In this document: piece after piece, positions 20,437-29,173 of the stretch
Layout: each line of letters opens with the position of its first letter
Numbering within the stretch: the first letter of the stretch is position 1
NCBI RefSeq assembly: GCF_002261475.1
Contig: NZ_NEVN01000001.1
Location: 310,001-374,000 of the forward strand
Source: Bordetella genomosp. 5
Lineage (GTDB): Bacteria > Pseudomonadota > Gammaproteobacteria > Burkholderiales > Burkholderiaceae_B
Direction of reading: 5' to 3'
Length of the DNA: 64,000 bases
Program-made: the position numbers and the translations under genes
Notes under the pieces: generated by a model
The model's input: the letters and a program-made list of their open reading frames with translations, nothing else
Told to the model about the DNA's origin: nothing
Database searches by the model: none

Positions 20437-21176
20437 TTGATGGGCATTGCCTGTACGCCGGAATCGCCGGCCGGAGCCGCGTTTTCCGTGGGAGCCGGGG
20501 TGCCGCCCGTGGTCGACTCGATCGGGGCCTTGCCGTCTTTGGACGACCCGGAGCCCGACAGGCGAATGGCTTCATCGCGGCTGATGATCTCGAACAGTTT
20601 TACCACTTTCGTCACACCGCCGACGTCGGCGGCCGCGTTGGCGGCGTACTCGCTCTCGGCCTGGGTGACCTTGCCCATCAGGTAAACGACGCCCTTGTCG
20701 GTCGTGACCGCGATCGTGCCGGACGGGACGAACTTGGTATTGATCAGGGCGGTTTTGACCTTGGACGTGATCCAGGTGTCGTTGGAGCGGGTGGTGAACG
20801 ATGCCGCCGGGCCGACCGTGAGCTGGTTGCTCACGCTGCGCACCTTTTGCACACCCTGGGCGATCGTGCCTGCCTCGGCGCGGGCAGCATCGGTCGGGAC
20901 GTCGCCGGTGAGCAGCATCTGGCCGTTGTAGACCATGGCGTTGACGCGGGCACCCTCGCCGAGCTTCTGGCTGATCTGGGTTTCGGCGCGGAACGTGGCG
21001 TTCTGGTCGTCGAGCTGGGTGCCCGAGGAGCGGCGGTCGGTGGCGACGACGGCCGTGGTGGCGGCGGCGCCGCCCACGACCAGCGGGGCGCAGGCCGACA
21101 GACCCGCCACGGCGGCGGCGAGCACGGCGGCCGCGAGCAGGGGGCGTACGGCGGTTCGGGAGGAAGGCATCATCAT
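20433..21176 (-). CDS. dolP: Outer-membrane BON-domain lipoprotein (DolP/YraP)
   Basis: A 247-residue lipoprotein: the signal peptide ends at the lipobox LSAC with the lipidated Cys29, and two BON domains follow (about 60-125 and 130-200) with a low-complexity Gly/Pro/Thr tail. DolP in E. coli localises to the outer membrane and division site and supports envelope integrity and BAM function. The start at 21176 follows GGAG and overlaps the diaA stop as ATGA. The yraN-diaA-dolP order opposite rsmI matches the E. coli locus, which supports orthology. Confidence 0.9.
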   Translation of the reverse strand: MMMPSSRTAVRPLLAAAVLAAAVAGLSACAPLVVGGAAATTAVVATDRRSSGTQLDDQNATFRAETQISQKLGEGARVNAMVYNGQMLLTGDVPTDAARAEAGTIAQGVQKVRSVSNQLTVGPAASFTTRSNDTWITSKVKTALINTKFVPSGTIAVTTDKGVVYLMGKVTQAESEYAANAAADVGGVTKVVKLFEIISRDEAIRLSGSGSSKDGKAPIESTTGGTPAPTENAAPAGDSGVQAMPIK

Positions 21177-21766
21177 TCGGTGTCTCCGAGGAGTAGGGCG
21201 TCGATACCGTCGCACAGGGCGTGCAGCAACAGGATGTGGACCTCCTGGATGCGCATCGTTCGGTCGTGCGGGACACATAGATGGACGTCGTGCGGCGTAA
21301 TGAGTTCCCCCATGACGCCGCCGCCCTTGCCGGTCAGGGCGATCACGTGCATTTCGCGATCGCGGGCGGCTTCCATGGCGCGCACGACGTTGGGCGAGTT
21401 GCCGCTGGTGGAAATGGCCACCAGGACGTCGCCCGGCTGGCCCAGCGCACTGACCTGGCGTTCGTAGATTTCGTCGAAGCCGTAGTCGTTGCCGACCGCG
21501 GTCAGGATCGAGGTGTCGGTATTGAGGGCGATGCCGGCCAGCGGCAGGCGGTCGCGCTCGAAACGGCCGACCAGCTCGGCGATGAAATGCTGCGCATCGG
21601 CGGCCGAGCCGCCATTGCCGCAGGCCAGGATCCGGCCGTTGTTGGCCAGAGCGGCGAAAAGCAGGTCCACCGCCGTGGCCAGCGTGGGGGCCAGGGTGTG
21701 CATGCTCTGTTCGTGCAGAGCGATTGCATCGCGGAAATGCGACGTCATGCGCAAGGTCATATCCAT
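21173..21766 (-). CDS. diaA: SIS-domain protein DiaA (GmhA-like)
   Basis: A 197-residue sugar isomerase-fold protein. SIS motifs are ACGNGGSAADAQHFIAEL, NTDTSILTAVGNDYGFDEIY and AISTSGNSPNVVRA. By synteny (yraN upstream, dolP downstream, rsmI divergent) it is the DiaA orthologue, a tetramer that binds DnaA and promotes replication initiation. Such genes are often labelled phosphoheptose isomerase, and an isomerase activity cannot be excluded from sequence. The ATG at 21766 gives the normal length; in-frame Mets at 21760 and 21748 are alternatives. Confidence 0.85.
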   Translation of the reverse strand: MDMTLRMTSHFRDAIALHEQSMHTLAPTLATAVDLLFAALANNGRILACGNGGSAADAQHFIAELVGRFERDRLPLAGIALNTDTSILTAVGNDYGFDEIYERQVSALGQPGDVLVAISTSGNSPNVVRAMEAARDREMHVIALTGKGGGVMGELITPHDVHLCVPHDRTMRIQEVHILLLHALCDGIDALLLGDTE

Positions 21767-21874
21767 GGCGCGGATTATCTCACGCGGTAAGCCTCTGTTT
21801 CTGTCCACGCGTAACCGGAGTCGCGGCGGGCGTAAAGTCTGTGAGCGGCCGTGCGCGGCCGTTTCAGGGGCGCG

Positions 21875-22378
21875 TCAGTCCAATTCGGCGGGCAGCCGCA
21901 CATCGCGCAGCCACTCCGCCTGCCCCTCCTGCACCAGCACGGCATCGAGCCGCACCGGCGGGTCCTGGCCGGGCCAGTGGCGGGCGCGCCAGATCGGCAG
22001 CCAGTGCCGGGCGGTGCGAACGATGCTGGCCAGCTTGGCGGGCGTGAGGCTGCCGGCCGCGACGCCGGGCGGACCCCGGCGCGAGCGCACCTCGACCAGC
22101 ACCACCGTGGCGCCGTCGCGCATGACGAGGTCGATCTCGCCCCGGCGGCCACGGACGTTGCGGGCCACCAGCTGGAGACCGTGCGCCTGCAGCCAGGCCA
22201 GCGCGCGATCCTCCATGGCGCGTCCGGTCAGATGGGCGGTCCGTGCCACCGGCCGTGCCCGGCGCGCACGCTTGCGCGGGCCGCGTTCGCGGATCTCGCG
22301 GGCGAGCGCAAAGGGAGCGTTATCGGACGGATCCGGGGATGGGGCCGCCGCCGAGGGCGGATCGTGGGGAGCGCGCAT
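21875..22378 (-). CDS. yraN: YraN-family (UPF0102) nuclease-fold protein
   Basis: A 167-residue cytoplasmic protein whose C-terminal 115 residues form the UPF0102 domain (from HLTGRAMEDRALAWLQ). Restriction-endonuclease-like residues are visible as GRRGEIDLVMRDG and VVLVEVRSR. Function is unknown; a role in DNA processing is inferred from the fold. The first 50 residues are Pro/Arg-rich and variable. The start at 22378 leaves 44 bp to the divergent rsmI start. Confidence 0.88.
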   Translation of the reverse strand: MRAPHDPPSAAAPSPDPSDNAPFALAREIRERGPRKRARRARPVARTAHLTGRAMEDRALAWLQAHGLQLVARNVRGRRGEIDLVMRDGATVVLVEVRSRRGPPGVAAGSLTPAKLASIVRTARHWLPIWRARHWPGQDPPVRLDAVLVQEGQAEWLRDVRLPAELD

Positions 22379-22421
22379 GGCGGCTACACTGGCATGGTTT
22401 TTCATCGCAGTCGAAGCCCCC

Positions 22422-23354
22422 ATGAATCCGGATGTCACACCCGCAGGCGATGCCTGGAACCGCGTAGCCGAACGCGTCGCGGCCCAGCATTGGCCGCCCG
22501 GCACGCTTTACGTGGTCGCCACCCCGATCGGCAACCTCGGCGACCTCGGGCTGCGCGCCTGGCAGGCGCTGGCCCGCGCCGATGTGATCGCGGCCGAGGA
22601 CACGCGCGCCACCCGCACCTTGCTCGATGCCTGGGGCGTGGGCACGCCGCTCATGGCCGCGCATCGTCACAACGAGGCACAGGCGGCCCAGGCCATCTGC
22701 GAGCGTCTCGCGCAAGGCCAGCGCGTGGCCCTGGTGTCCGATGCCGGCGCGCCCGCCGTCAGCGACCCCGGCGCCCGCGTGGTCCGCACCGTGCGCGCGG
22801 CGGGCCACCCCGTCGTCCCGGTGCCCGGCCCGAGCGCCGTCATCACCGCGCTGATGGGCAGTGGTGTCACGTCCGACGAAAATCCCGCATTCGCGTTCGC
22901 CGGTTTCGCGCCGCCCAAGGCGGTGGCGCGGCAGCGCTGGCTGCGCCAGTGGTGCGCCTTGCCCGCGCCGGTGCTGATGTTCGAATCGCCGCATCGGTTG
23001 GCCGCCACGCTGGCGGACCTGCTCGAGGTCTGCGGGCCGGCGCGCGAGGTCACCGTGGCGCGCGAGCTGACCAAGCGCTTCGAAGAGATCGCCACCTTGC
23101 CGCTCGGCGAGGCCGCCGCGTGGCTGGCCGCCGATTCGCATCGTGGGCAGGGTGAGTTCGTGCTCATCGTGCATGCCGAAGCGCGCACGGAGGCCGACGA
23201 TGCGCTGGCCGATCCCGCCACCGACACATTGCTCGACGCCTTGCTCGAAACCGTCTCGGTGCGCGATGCCGCGCGCGTGGCCGCGCGCGTCACCGGACTG
23301 CCGCGCGATGCCCTGTATCAGCGCGCCCTGGCGCGCAAGGAAGACGCAGAATGA
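22422..23354 (+). CDS. rsmI: 16S rRNA (cytidine(1402)-2'-O)-methyltransferase
   Basis: Methylates the ribose of C1402 in 16S rRNA using SAM. The 310 residues contain the tetrapyrrole-methylase-fold motifs GTLYVVATPIGNLGDL, AAEDTRATRTLLD, ALVSDAGAPAVSDPG and PGPSAVITAL. It is slightly longer than the E. coli protein at the N-terminus. The stop overlaps the start of ogt (ATGA). Divergence from yraN reproduces the widespread rsmI/yraN arrangement. Confidence 0.95.
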   Translation: MNPDVTPAGDAWNRVAERVAAQHWPPGTLYVVATPIGNLGDLGLRAWQALARADVIAAEDTRATRTLLDAWGVGTPLMAAHRHNEAQAAQAICERLAQGQRVALVSDAGAPAVSDPGARVVRTVRAAGHPVVPVPGPSAVITALMGSGVTSDENPAFAFAGFAPPKAVARQRWLRQWCALPAPVLMFESPHRLAATLADLLEVCGPAREVTVARELTKRFEEIATLPLGEAAAWLAADSHRGQGEFVLIVHAEARTEADDALADPATDTLLDALLETVSVRDAARVAARVTGLPRDALYQRALARKEDAE

Positions 23355-24028
23355 CCGCACCGCTGCCCTTGTTGCGGGTGGAAGATCCCGCTGCCCAACC
23401 CGCCACCCTCGACATCGACAGCCCGCTCGGACCGATGCGCCTCGCCGCCAGCGACGCGGGTCTGTGTGGGGTGTGGTTCGTCGACCAAAGCGATGCCGCC
23501 GCCATCGGCCGGGCCGAGCACAGCGCCGCCGAGGCGAGTGTGCTGGCGCGCACCCGCGAGCAACTGGCCGAGTGGTACGCCGGCGAGCGCCAGGCTTTCG
23601 ACCTGCCGCTGGCCCCGGTCGGCACGCCGTTTCAACGTCTGGTCTGGGAAGGGCTGCTGAGCCTGCCCTTCGGCACGACCACCACCTACGGCGATCTGGC
23701 GCACCGCATCGGGCGTCCGCGTTCGGTGCGTCCGCTGGCGCTGGCGTTGGGTCGCAACCCCATCTCCATCATCGTGCCCTGCCATCGCGTGATCGGCTGG
23801 AATACCGCGCTCACCGGCTTCGGCGGTGGCCTCAAGCGCAAGCGCGCGCTCCTGATCCACGAGGGCAACCGCTATCCGGGCCATGCTGCCCGCACGCGCC
23901 GCATCTGCGATGGCCAGCAGGAGCTGGCGCTGGTCGAGTCGGCCGCCAGTCTGGCGTGGGCGACCTATCTGCAGGCCGAAAACGAACCGGCTCCGCGCGC
24001 CGCGGGCTCGGATACGCCACGGCGCTGA
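23351..24028 (+). CDS. ogt: Methylated-DNA--protein-cysteine methyltransferase
   Basis: A suicide DNA repair protein removing alkyl groups from O6-alkylguanine. The 225 residues include the alkyl-acceptor site PCHRVIG (Cys144), the upstream FGTTTTYGDLA winged-helix region and the Asn-hinge region GRNPISIIVPC. After about residue 175 there is a C-terminal extension of roughly 50 residues not typical of the family. It overlaps rsmI by four bases and converges on rlpA, with a short GGCGCC hairpin (24033-24049) between them that lacks a T-tract. Confidence 0.93.
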   Translation: MTAPLPLLRVEDPAAQPATLDIDSPLGPMRLAASDAGLCGVWFVDQSDAAAIGRAEHSAAEASVLARTREQLAEWYAGERQAFDLPLAPVGTPFQRLVWEGLLSLPFGTTTTYGDLAHRIGRPRSVRPLALALGRNPISIIVPCHRVIGWNTALTGFGGGLKRKRALLIHEGNRYPGHAARTRRICDGQQELALVESAASLAWATYLQAENEPAPRAAGSDTPRR

Positions 24029-24085
24029 AGCTGGCGCCTGCGAGGCGCCGCGGGTGATTCACGCGATGATGAATCGCCGCCCCGT

Positions 24086-25033
24086 TCAGGGCGCGGCGAG
24101 GCTGGGCATGATGCCCGTGCGGTCGGAGACGCGCTGCACGGCCGACAGGGCCGCGTCGCGGTCGCTGTAGGGGCCCATGCGCACGCGATACATGTTGTTG
24201 GCCTGCTCGACGATGGCCGGGGGCGCGCCCTCGGCCGCGAGCAGTCCATTGACGCGCGCCACCAGCGTGTGCGCGTTGGCGGGCTGCGAGAAGGCGCCGA
24301 GCTGCAGGTAGATGCCGCCCGCCTGCGCCGCGGGCGGAGCGCTGCTCACCGGTTGTGCCGACAGCGGCGTGGCGGCCAGCGCGCTGCCGCCGCCCAGATC
24401 GACCGGCGAGGACACGATGGTGCCGGTCGCGCTGTCCGGGCGCGGTGCCGGCGCGGGGGCGCCGCCCTGGGCCATCAGGGTGCGGATCTCGTCGGGCAGA
24501 ATGCGTTCGACCGTCACCGCGCCGCTGCCCGGCCCGATGATGCCGAGCTTGTACGCCGCCACATACGACAGATCCATGATGCGGTTGTCGTGGAACGGGC
24601 CCCGGTCGTTCACGCGCACGATCACCGTGCGGCCGTTGAGTTTGCTGGTCACGCGCGCATAGCTCGGCAGTGGCATCGTGGGATGCGCGGCCGTCATGGC
24701 GTACATGTCGTAGCTCTCGCCGATCGAGGTGGAGTTGCCGTGAAACTTCTTGCCGTACCAGGAGGCCACGCCCTGCTGGCGGAAGGGCTTCTCGGTGGTG
24801 TCGGGCACATAGCGCTTGCCGAAGACCACATAAGGCCGGTTCGCACCACTGGCGAGCGGCTCGATGCGCGGCTGCGCGTCGGGAATCGCTTCGATGTCGG
24901 CGGGCGGACTCGAGCCCGGGCCGTCATCCTTGTAGTAGCCGCCGCCGCGTTTCTTGCCGGGCGAGGAACAGCCGGCCACGGCGATGGCCAGCATGAGGAT
25001 CGTCAGCAGGGTGAGCGGGCGGGGCAGCGTCAT
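24086..25033 (-). CDS. rlpA: RlpA-family septal/rare lipoprotein A
   Basis: A 315-residue lipoprotein. The lipobox VAGC (Cys22) is followed by a linker, a double-psi beta-barrel domain (about 86-178; GVASWYGKKFHGNSTSIGE, VRVNDRGPFHDNRIMDLS), a Pro/Ala linker and a C-terminal SPOR domain (about 238-310; IYLQLGAFSQPANAHTL). In Pseudomonas, RlpA is a lytic transglycosylase acting on denuded glycan at the septum, and activity here is inferred. It starts 16 nt after the rapZ stop, probably co-transcribed. Confidence 0.93.
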   Translation of the reverse strand: MTLPRPLTLLTILMLAIAVAGCSSPGKKRGGGYYKDDGPGSSPPADIEAIPDAQPRIEPLASGANRPYVVFGKRYVPDTTEKPFRQQGVASWYGKKFHGNSTSIGESYDMYAMTAAHPTMPLPSYARVTSKLNGRTVIVRVNDRGPFHDNRIMDLSYVAAYKLGIIGPGSGAVTVERILPDEIRTLMAQGGAPAPAPRPDSATGTIVSSPVDLGGGSALAATPLSAQPVSSAPPAAQAGGIYLQLGAFSQPANAHTLVARVNGLLAAEGAPPAIVEQANNMYRVRMGPYSDRDAALSAVQRVSDRTGIMPSLAAP

Positions 25034-25049
25034 GCGGAAACGGAGAGGG

Positions 25050-25922
25050 TCAGGCGGATTCGTCGGGCAGCTGGGTGCGGTGGCGCACCAGCAGCGGTTC
25101 GTGATCGGAGAAGCGCTGCGCCAGTTGTTCGACCACATACACGGAGCGATGCTGGCCGCCCGTGCAGCCGATCGCGATCGTGAGGTAGTTGCGCGTGTCG
25201 GCCGTGTACTGCGGCAACCAGCGGCGCAGAAACGCGGCGATGTCGTCGATCATCGCGCCCACGATATCGAAACTCGCGAGCCAGTCGGCCACCGGCTGAT
25301 CGCGGCCGGTGAGCGGGCGCAGGTTGCGATCGTAGTAGGGGTTGGGCAGGCAGCGCACGTCGAACATCAGGTCGGCGTCGCTCGGCACGCCGCGCTTGAA
25401 CGCGAACGACTCGAACGTGAGCACGAGCGGCGGGCGGTCGGCCTGGATCAGGTCGCGAATCCAGCTGCGCAACTGCCCCGGCGTGAGGTCCGAGGTGTCG
25501 ATCACGTGTTCCTGGTCGCGCAGCGGTGCCAGCAGCTCGCGCTCGGTGGCGATACTCTCGACCAGCGAGGGCGTCTTGCCGTTGCGCGTGAGGCGATCGG
25601 TGAGCGGATGGCGCCGGCGCGACTCGGAATAGCGTTGTGTGAGGGTGTCGGTGCTGGCGTCGAGAAAGACCACCGAGAGGTCGGTGCCCATCGAGCGCAG
25701 CGCGGTGATCACGTCGGGCAGCTCGGCCAGCTCGCCGGGCGACCGTACGTCGATGGCGACGGCGACGCGTTCGAGACCGTCGTCGCGGGCGTTGGCGACG
25801 AACTCGGTGAGAAAGCGCACGGGCAGGTTATCGACGCAGGTAAAGCCGCCGTCTTCGAGCATGCGTAGCGCGACGGACTTGCCGGACCCAGAAATGCCGG
25901 TAATAAGGACGACTCTCAACAT
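25050..25922 (-). CDS. rapZ: RNase adapter protein RapZ (YvcJ family)
   Basis: A 290-residue nucleotide-binding protein. Walker A GISGSGKS is at 9-16, and the C-terminal signature IAIGCTGGQHRSVYVVE is present. In enterobacteria RapZ binds GlcZ/GlmY sRNAs and steers RNase E to glmS-regulating RNA; in other bacteria it senses nucleotide-sugar status, so the precise role here is inferred. In many betaproteobacteria it directly follows hprK, while here two cytochrome genes on the opposite strand lie between them. The ATG at 25922 gives the family N-terminus MLRVVLITG. Confidence 0.93.
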   Translation of the reverse strand: MLRVVLITGISGSGKSVALRMLEDGGFTCVDNLPVRFLTEFVANARDDGLERVAVAIDVRSPGELAELPDVITALRSMGTDLSVVFLDASTDTLTQRYSESRRRHPLTDRLTRNGKTPSLVESIATERELLAPLRDQEHVIDTSDLTPGQLRSWIRDLIQADRPPLVLTFESFAFKRGVPSDADLMFDVRCLPNPYYDRNLRPLTGRDQPVADWLASFDIVGAMIDDIAAFLRRWLPQYTADTRNYLTIAIGCTGGQHRSVYVVEQLAQRFSDHEPLLVRHRTQLPDESA

Positions 25923-26079
25923 GGCAGTGATTGTGGCATGGAATGGTGCATCCCGCCCGGGGGACGGATAAAGGCTTACACTGCTGCATCTGTCCGTCTG
26001 TCCGATAAGGACACGCCGCCGCAGTGCACCGACGTCTACCCACCCGCCCGCGCGCCCCGCGCCGTCGAGATCAGACCCG

Positions 26080-26838
26080 ATGTCAGCCTTTACGATGTTA
26101 GCCGTCAAATCCCTCCGCCATATTGCAGTTGCCCTGACGTTGTACGTCTGTGGCGCCGGTGCCGCGCATGCACAGAACCCGGGCAGCACGCTCGAGCCCA
26201 ATACGATGGGCGCCCGGCTCGCGGCCTGTACCGCCTGCCATGGCGCGCAGGGCCGTGCGGGCCCCGACGGCTACTACCCTCGCATCGCCGGCAAGCCCGC
26301 CGAGTACCTGTTTCATCAGCTCCTGAGCTTTCGCGATGGCCAGCGCCAGTACCGGCCCATGACCCATCTGCTCACCGGTCTGCCCGACGCATATTTGCGT
26401 GAAATGGCCGAATACTTCGCATCGCGCCACGTGCCCTATCCGCCGCCCGCCCAGCCGCGCGCCGACGCGGCCGCGCTGGAGCGCGGTCGTGCCCTGGTGT
26501 TCGACGGCGACCGCAGCCGGCGCCTGCCGGCCTGTGCCGCCTGTCACGGCGCCGATCTGTCCGGCGTGGCGCCCGCCATCCCCGGTCTGCTGGGCCTGCC
26601 GCGCGACTATCTGGTCGCGCAGATCGGTGGCTGGCAGCAGGGCCTGCGGCAGGCCTCGGCGCCGGATTGCATGGCCGACGTGGCGCGTCAGCTGAGTCCG
26701 GAGGACGTGGCCGCGGTGTCGGCCTGGCTCGCGGCGCAGCCGGTGCCGCCGTTCTACGTGGCGCAGCCCTCCGGCACGCTCAAGCTGCCAACGGCCTGCG
26801 GCAGCCAGACGCGCAGTGCCGTCGGAGGCACGCGATGA
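26080..26838 (+). CDS. Diheme c-type cytochrome (class I type)
   Basis: A 252-residue secreted cytochrome. The signal peptide ends near AHAQ (residues 29-32). Two heme-attachment sites are visible: CTACH at 50-54 and CAACH at 152-156, each opening a cytochrome c553-like domain. It probably carries electrons in the periplasm. An in-frame ATG at 26095 would shorten the signal peptide by five residues. It overlaps the next cytochrome gene by four bases. No catalytic dehydrogenase subunit is adjacent. Confidence 0.88.
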   Translation: MSAFTMLAVKSLRHIAVALTLYVCGAGAAHAQNPGSTLEPNTMGARLAACTACHGAQGRAGPDGYYPRIAGKPAEYLFHQLLSFRDGQRQYRPMTHLLTGLPDAYLREMAEYFASRHVPYPPPAQPRADAAALERGRALVFDGDRSRRLPACAACHGADLSGVAPAIPGLLGLPRDYLVAQIGGWQQGLRQASAPDCMADVARQLSPEDVAAVSAWLAAQPVPPFYVAQPSGTLKLPTACGSQTRSAVGGTR

Positions 26839-28118
26839 GGCTCGTGTTGAAGTGGCTGGGCCGGTTCATCGTGGGGCTGGGGGCGCTGTGCATCCTGCTT
26901 GCCCTCACGCTGTATTTCTTCGGCACGCGTGAGGACGCGGGCCCCGCGCCGGTGGCCGTGAGCGACCCGCAGGCGCAGATCCTGCGGGGCCGCGACATCG
27001 CGCGGCTGGCCAACTGCGCGGCCTGCCATACCGTCTCGGGCGGCCAGGCCTATGCGGGCGGCACGCCGATTCCCACGAAATTCGGCACGCTGTACGGTCC
27101 CAACATCACCCCTGACCGCGAGACGGGCATCGGCGCCTGGAGCGCCGACGATTTCTGGCGCGCGCTGCACAACGGCAAGGGGCGCGACGGCGAGCTGCTG
27201 TATCCGGCGTTCCCGTATCCGCAGTACACGCGCATGACGCGCGCGGACGCCGACGCGCTGTATGCCTATCTGCGCAGCCTGCCCGCCGTGCGGCAGCAGA
27301 ACCGCGCGCACGCGCTCGAGTGGCCGTACAACCGCCGCGCCTTGCTCGAATTCTGGCGCGTGCTCTATTTCAGCCCCGGCGTGCACGAAGACGACGCCGG
27401 CCAGACGGCGCAATGGAATCGCGGCCGTTATCTGGTGGAGGGGCCGGGCCACTGCGCGGCCTGCCATGCGCCGCGCAACAGCCTGGGCGCCACGGTGGAC
27501 GCCGCGCGTCTGCCGGGCGGCATGATCGACGGGCTGGGCTGGTATGCGCCGCCGCTCAATGCCAATCAGGATGCGGGCCTGGGCCGCTGGAGCGCGGCGG
27601 ACGTGGCCGTGCTGCTGAAGTCGGGCCGCACGCCGCACTCGGTGGCCAACGGCCCGATGGCGGAAGTGATCACGGGCAGCACGCAATACCTCTCGGATGC
27701 CGACGCGCTCGCGATCGGCACCTATCTCAAGACCCTGCCGGCGACCGACACGCCGCGCGCTGGCGCCGCCGCCAGCGCCGGCATCATGACCCAAGGCTCG
27801 AAGCTGTACACGCAGCACTGCGCGCAATGTCATCAGGCCGACGGCCGCGGGCGCGACTCGGCGTGGCCCGCGCTGGCGGGCAATCCGTCGGTCACGGCGC
27901 CCAACGCGATCAATGCGATCCGCGTGGTGCTGGACGGCGGCTTCGGACCCGCCACGCAGATGGAGCCGCGGCCGCACGGCATGCCGCCGTTCGGTCAGAT
28001 GCTGAGCGATAACGACGTCGCCGCGGTGGTGTCGTATGTGCGAGGCAGCTGGGGCAACGCGGCCAGCGCGGTGACGGCGCCCGAAGTGCGGCGCGCGCGC
28101 GACGCCGCGTCGCGCTGA
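26835..28118 (+). CDS. Membrane-anchored triheme cytochrome c
   Basis: A 427-residue protein with one N-terminal membrane helix (about 8-30) and three heme sites: CAACH 61-65, CAACH 207-211 and CAQCH 329-333. This is the layout of the cytochrome subunits of membrane alcohol, aldehyde, gluconate or sorbitol dehydrogenases, which pass electrons from a flavin or PQQ subunit to quinone or an oxidase. Here the only partner is the diheme cytochrome upstream, overlapping by ATGA, so the electron donor is unknown. It converges on hprK. Confidence 0.88.
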   Translation: MRLVLKWLGRFIVGLGALCILLALTLYFFGTREDAGPAPVAVSDPQAQILRGRDIARLANCAACHTVSGGQAYAGGTPIPTKFGTLYGPNITPDRETGIGAWSADDFWRALHNGKGRDGELLYPAFPYPQYTRMTRADADALYAYLRSLPAVRQQNRAHALEWPYNRRALLEFWRVLYFSPGVHEDDAGQTAQWNRGRYLVEGPGHCAACHAPRNSLGATVDAARLPGGMIDGLGWYAPPLNANQDAGLGRWSAADVAVLLKSGRTPHSVANGPMAEVITGSTQYLSDADALAIGTYLKTLPATDTPRAGAAASAGIMTQGSKLYTQHCAQCHQADGRGRDSAWPALAGNPSVTAPNAINAIRVVLDGGFGPATQMEPRPHGMPPFGQMLSDNDVAAVVSYVRGSWGNAASAVTAPEVRRARDAASR

Positions 28119-28175
28119 CGCTCGGCGTTGAGGCGTCGCGCCGACGCGTGATGCGGACGCGCGGAGAACAGAAAG

Positions 28176-28213
28176 GGCGCAGAGACGGGGCGGCGCCGGC
28201 AGCGCCGTGCCCC
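28176..28213 (-). terminator. Possible hprK-operon terminator
   Basis: Just beyond the hprK stop (28229), ACGGGGCGGCGCC and GGCGCCGT can pair around a short loop, but the minus-strand T-tract is poor (CCCTTTCTG), so this is tentative. Confidence 0.35.
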
Positions 28214-28228
28214 CCGTAGGGCTGGGCT

Positions 28229-29155
28229 TTACTTGCTGCTTTGCAGGATCGCCATCGCCTGGCGTTCCATGAATTCGCCTAGCGTGTCGATGCCGCGCAG
28301 CTTGAGGATGGTGTTGCGCACGGCGGCTTCGACCAGCACGGCGAGGTTGCGGCCGGCCGCGACCTGCAGCATCACCTTGCGCACCGGCAGGCCCAGCATG
28401 TCCTGCGTGATGTCCTGCAGCGGCAGGCGTTCGAACTTGTCCTGCGCGCTGGCGCGCACGAGATGCACGATGAGCTTGAGCCGCATCTTGCGGCGTACCG
28501 AGGTCTCGCCGAAGATCGTGCGGATGTCGAGCAGGCCCAGGCCGCGTACCTCGAGGAGGTTTTGCAGCAGCTGCGGGCAGTGACCCTCGATCATGTTGGG
28601 CGCGGTGCGCGAAAACTCGACCGCGTCGTCGGCCACCAGGCCGTGGCCGCGCGAAATCAGTTCGAGCGCGAGCTCGCTCTTGCCCAGGCCGGATTCGCCG
28701 GTGATGAGCACACCCAGTCCCAGCACGTCGAGAAACACGCCATGCACGGTGGTGGTGGGCGCGAGCTTCTTGCCGAGATAGATGCGCAGCAGGTCGATCA
28801 GCTGCGCCGCGGCCACCGGCGTGGAGAGCAGCGGCACCTGATGCTGGTCGCATTGATCGATCAGATCCTGCGGCGCGTTCAGGCCGTCGGCGAGCAGGAT
28901 CGCCGGCACGCCGCCGATCAGCAGCTCGTCCATGTGGTGCATGCGGCGGCGCAGGTCGAAGCGCGTGTAATACGCGAGCTCTTCCTGGCCGAACACCTGG
29001 ATGCGAGAGGGGTGGATCAGGTTGAGGTGGCCGACCAGATCGGCGGCCGCCATCCCGTCATCGGGAATCGAGCGGTCGGCCGCGCCGTGTCCCGCGACCC
29101 AGTTGAAAGGGATTTTGTCGGCGTTGTCGTCGACCAGTTCCTGCACGGTAAGCAT
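28229..29155 (-). CDS. hprK: HPr kinase/phosphorylase
   Basis: A 308-residue bifunctional enzyme that phosphorylates and dephosphorylates a serine of HPr-type PTS proteins. Key elements are [16 protein letters not shown] with catalytic His138, the P-loop GESGLGKS at 153-160, and the C-terminal signature [15 protein letters not shown]. In betaproteobacteria HprK acts with an incomplete PTS (PTS-Ntr and mannose-type EIIA). It lies 18 nt after ptsN on the same strand, supporting a regulatory PTS operon. Confidence 0.96.
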   Translation of the reverse strand: MLTVQELVDDNADKIPFNWVAGHGAADRSIPDDGMAAADLVGHLNLIHPSRIQVFGQEELAYYTRFDLRRRMHHMDELLIGGVPAILLADGLNAPQDLIDQCDQHQVPLLSTPVAAAQLIDLLRIYLGKKLAPTTTVHGVFLDVLGLGVLITGESGLGKSELALELISRGHGLVADDAVEFSRTAPNMIEGHCPQLLQNLLEVRGLGLLDIRTIFGETSVRRKMRLKLIVHLVRASAQDKFERLPLQDITQDMLGLPVRKVMLQVAAGRNLAVLVEAAVRNTILKLRGIDTLGEFMERQAMAILQSSK

Positions 29156-29173
29156 GGCAGCGCTCCGCGTTGC

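Noticed and set aside
24033-24049. GGCGCC-TGCGA-GGCGCC hairpin between ogt and rlpA as a terminator
   Set aside because: Only six base pairs and no T-tract on either strand.
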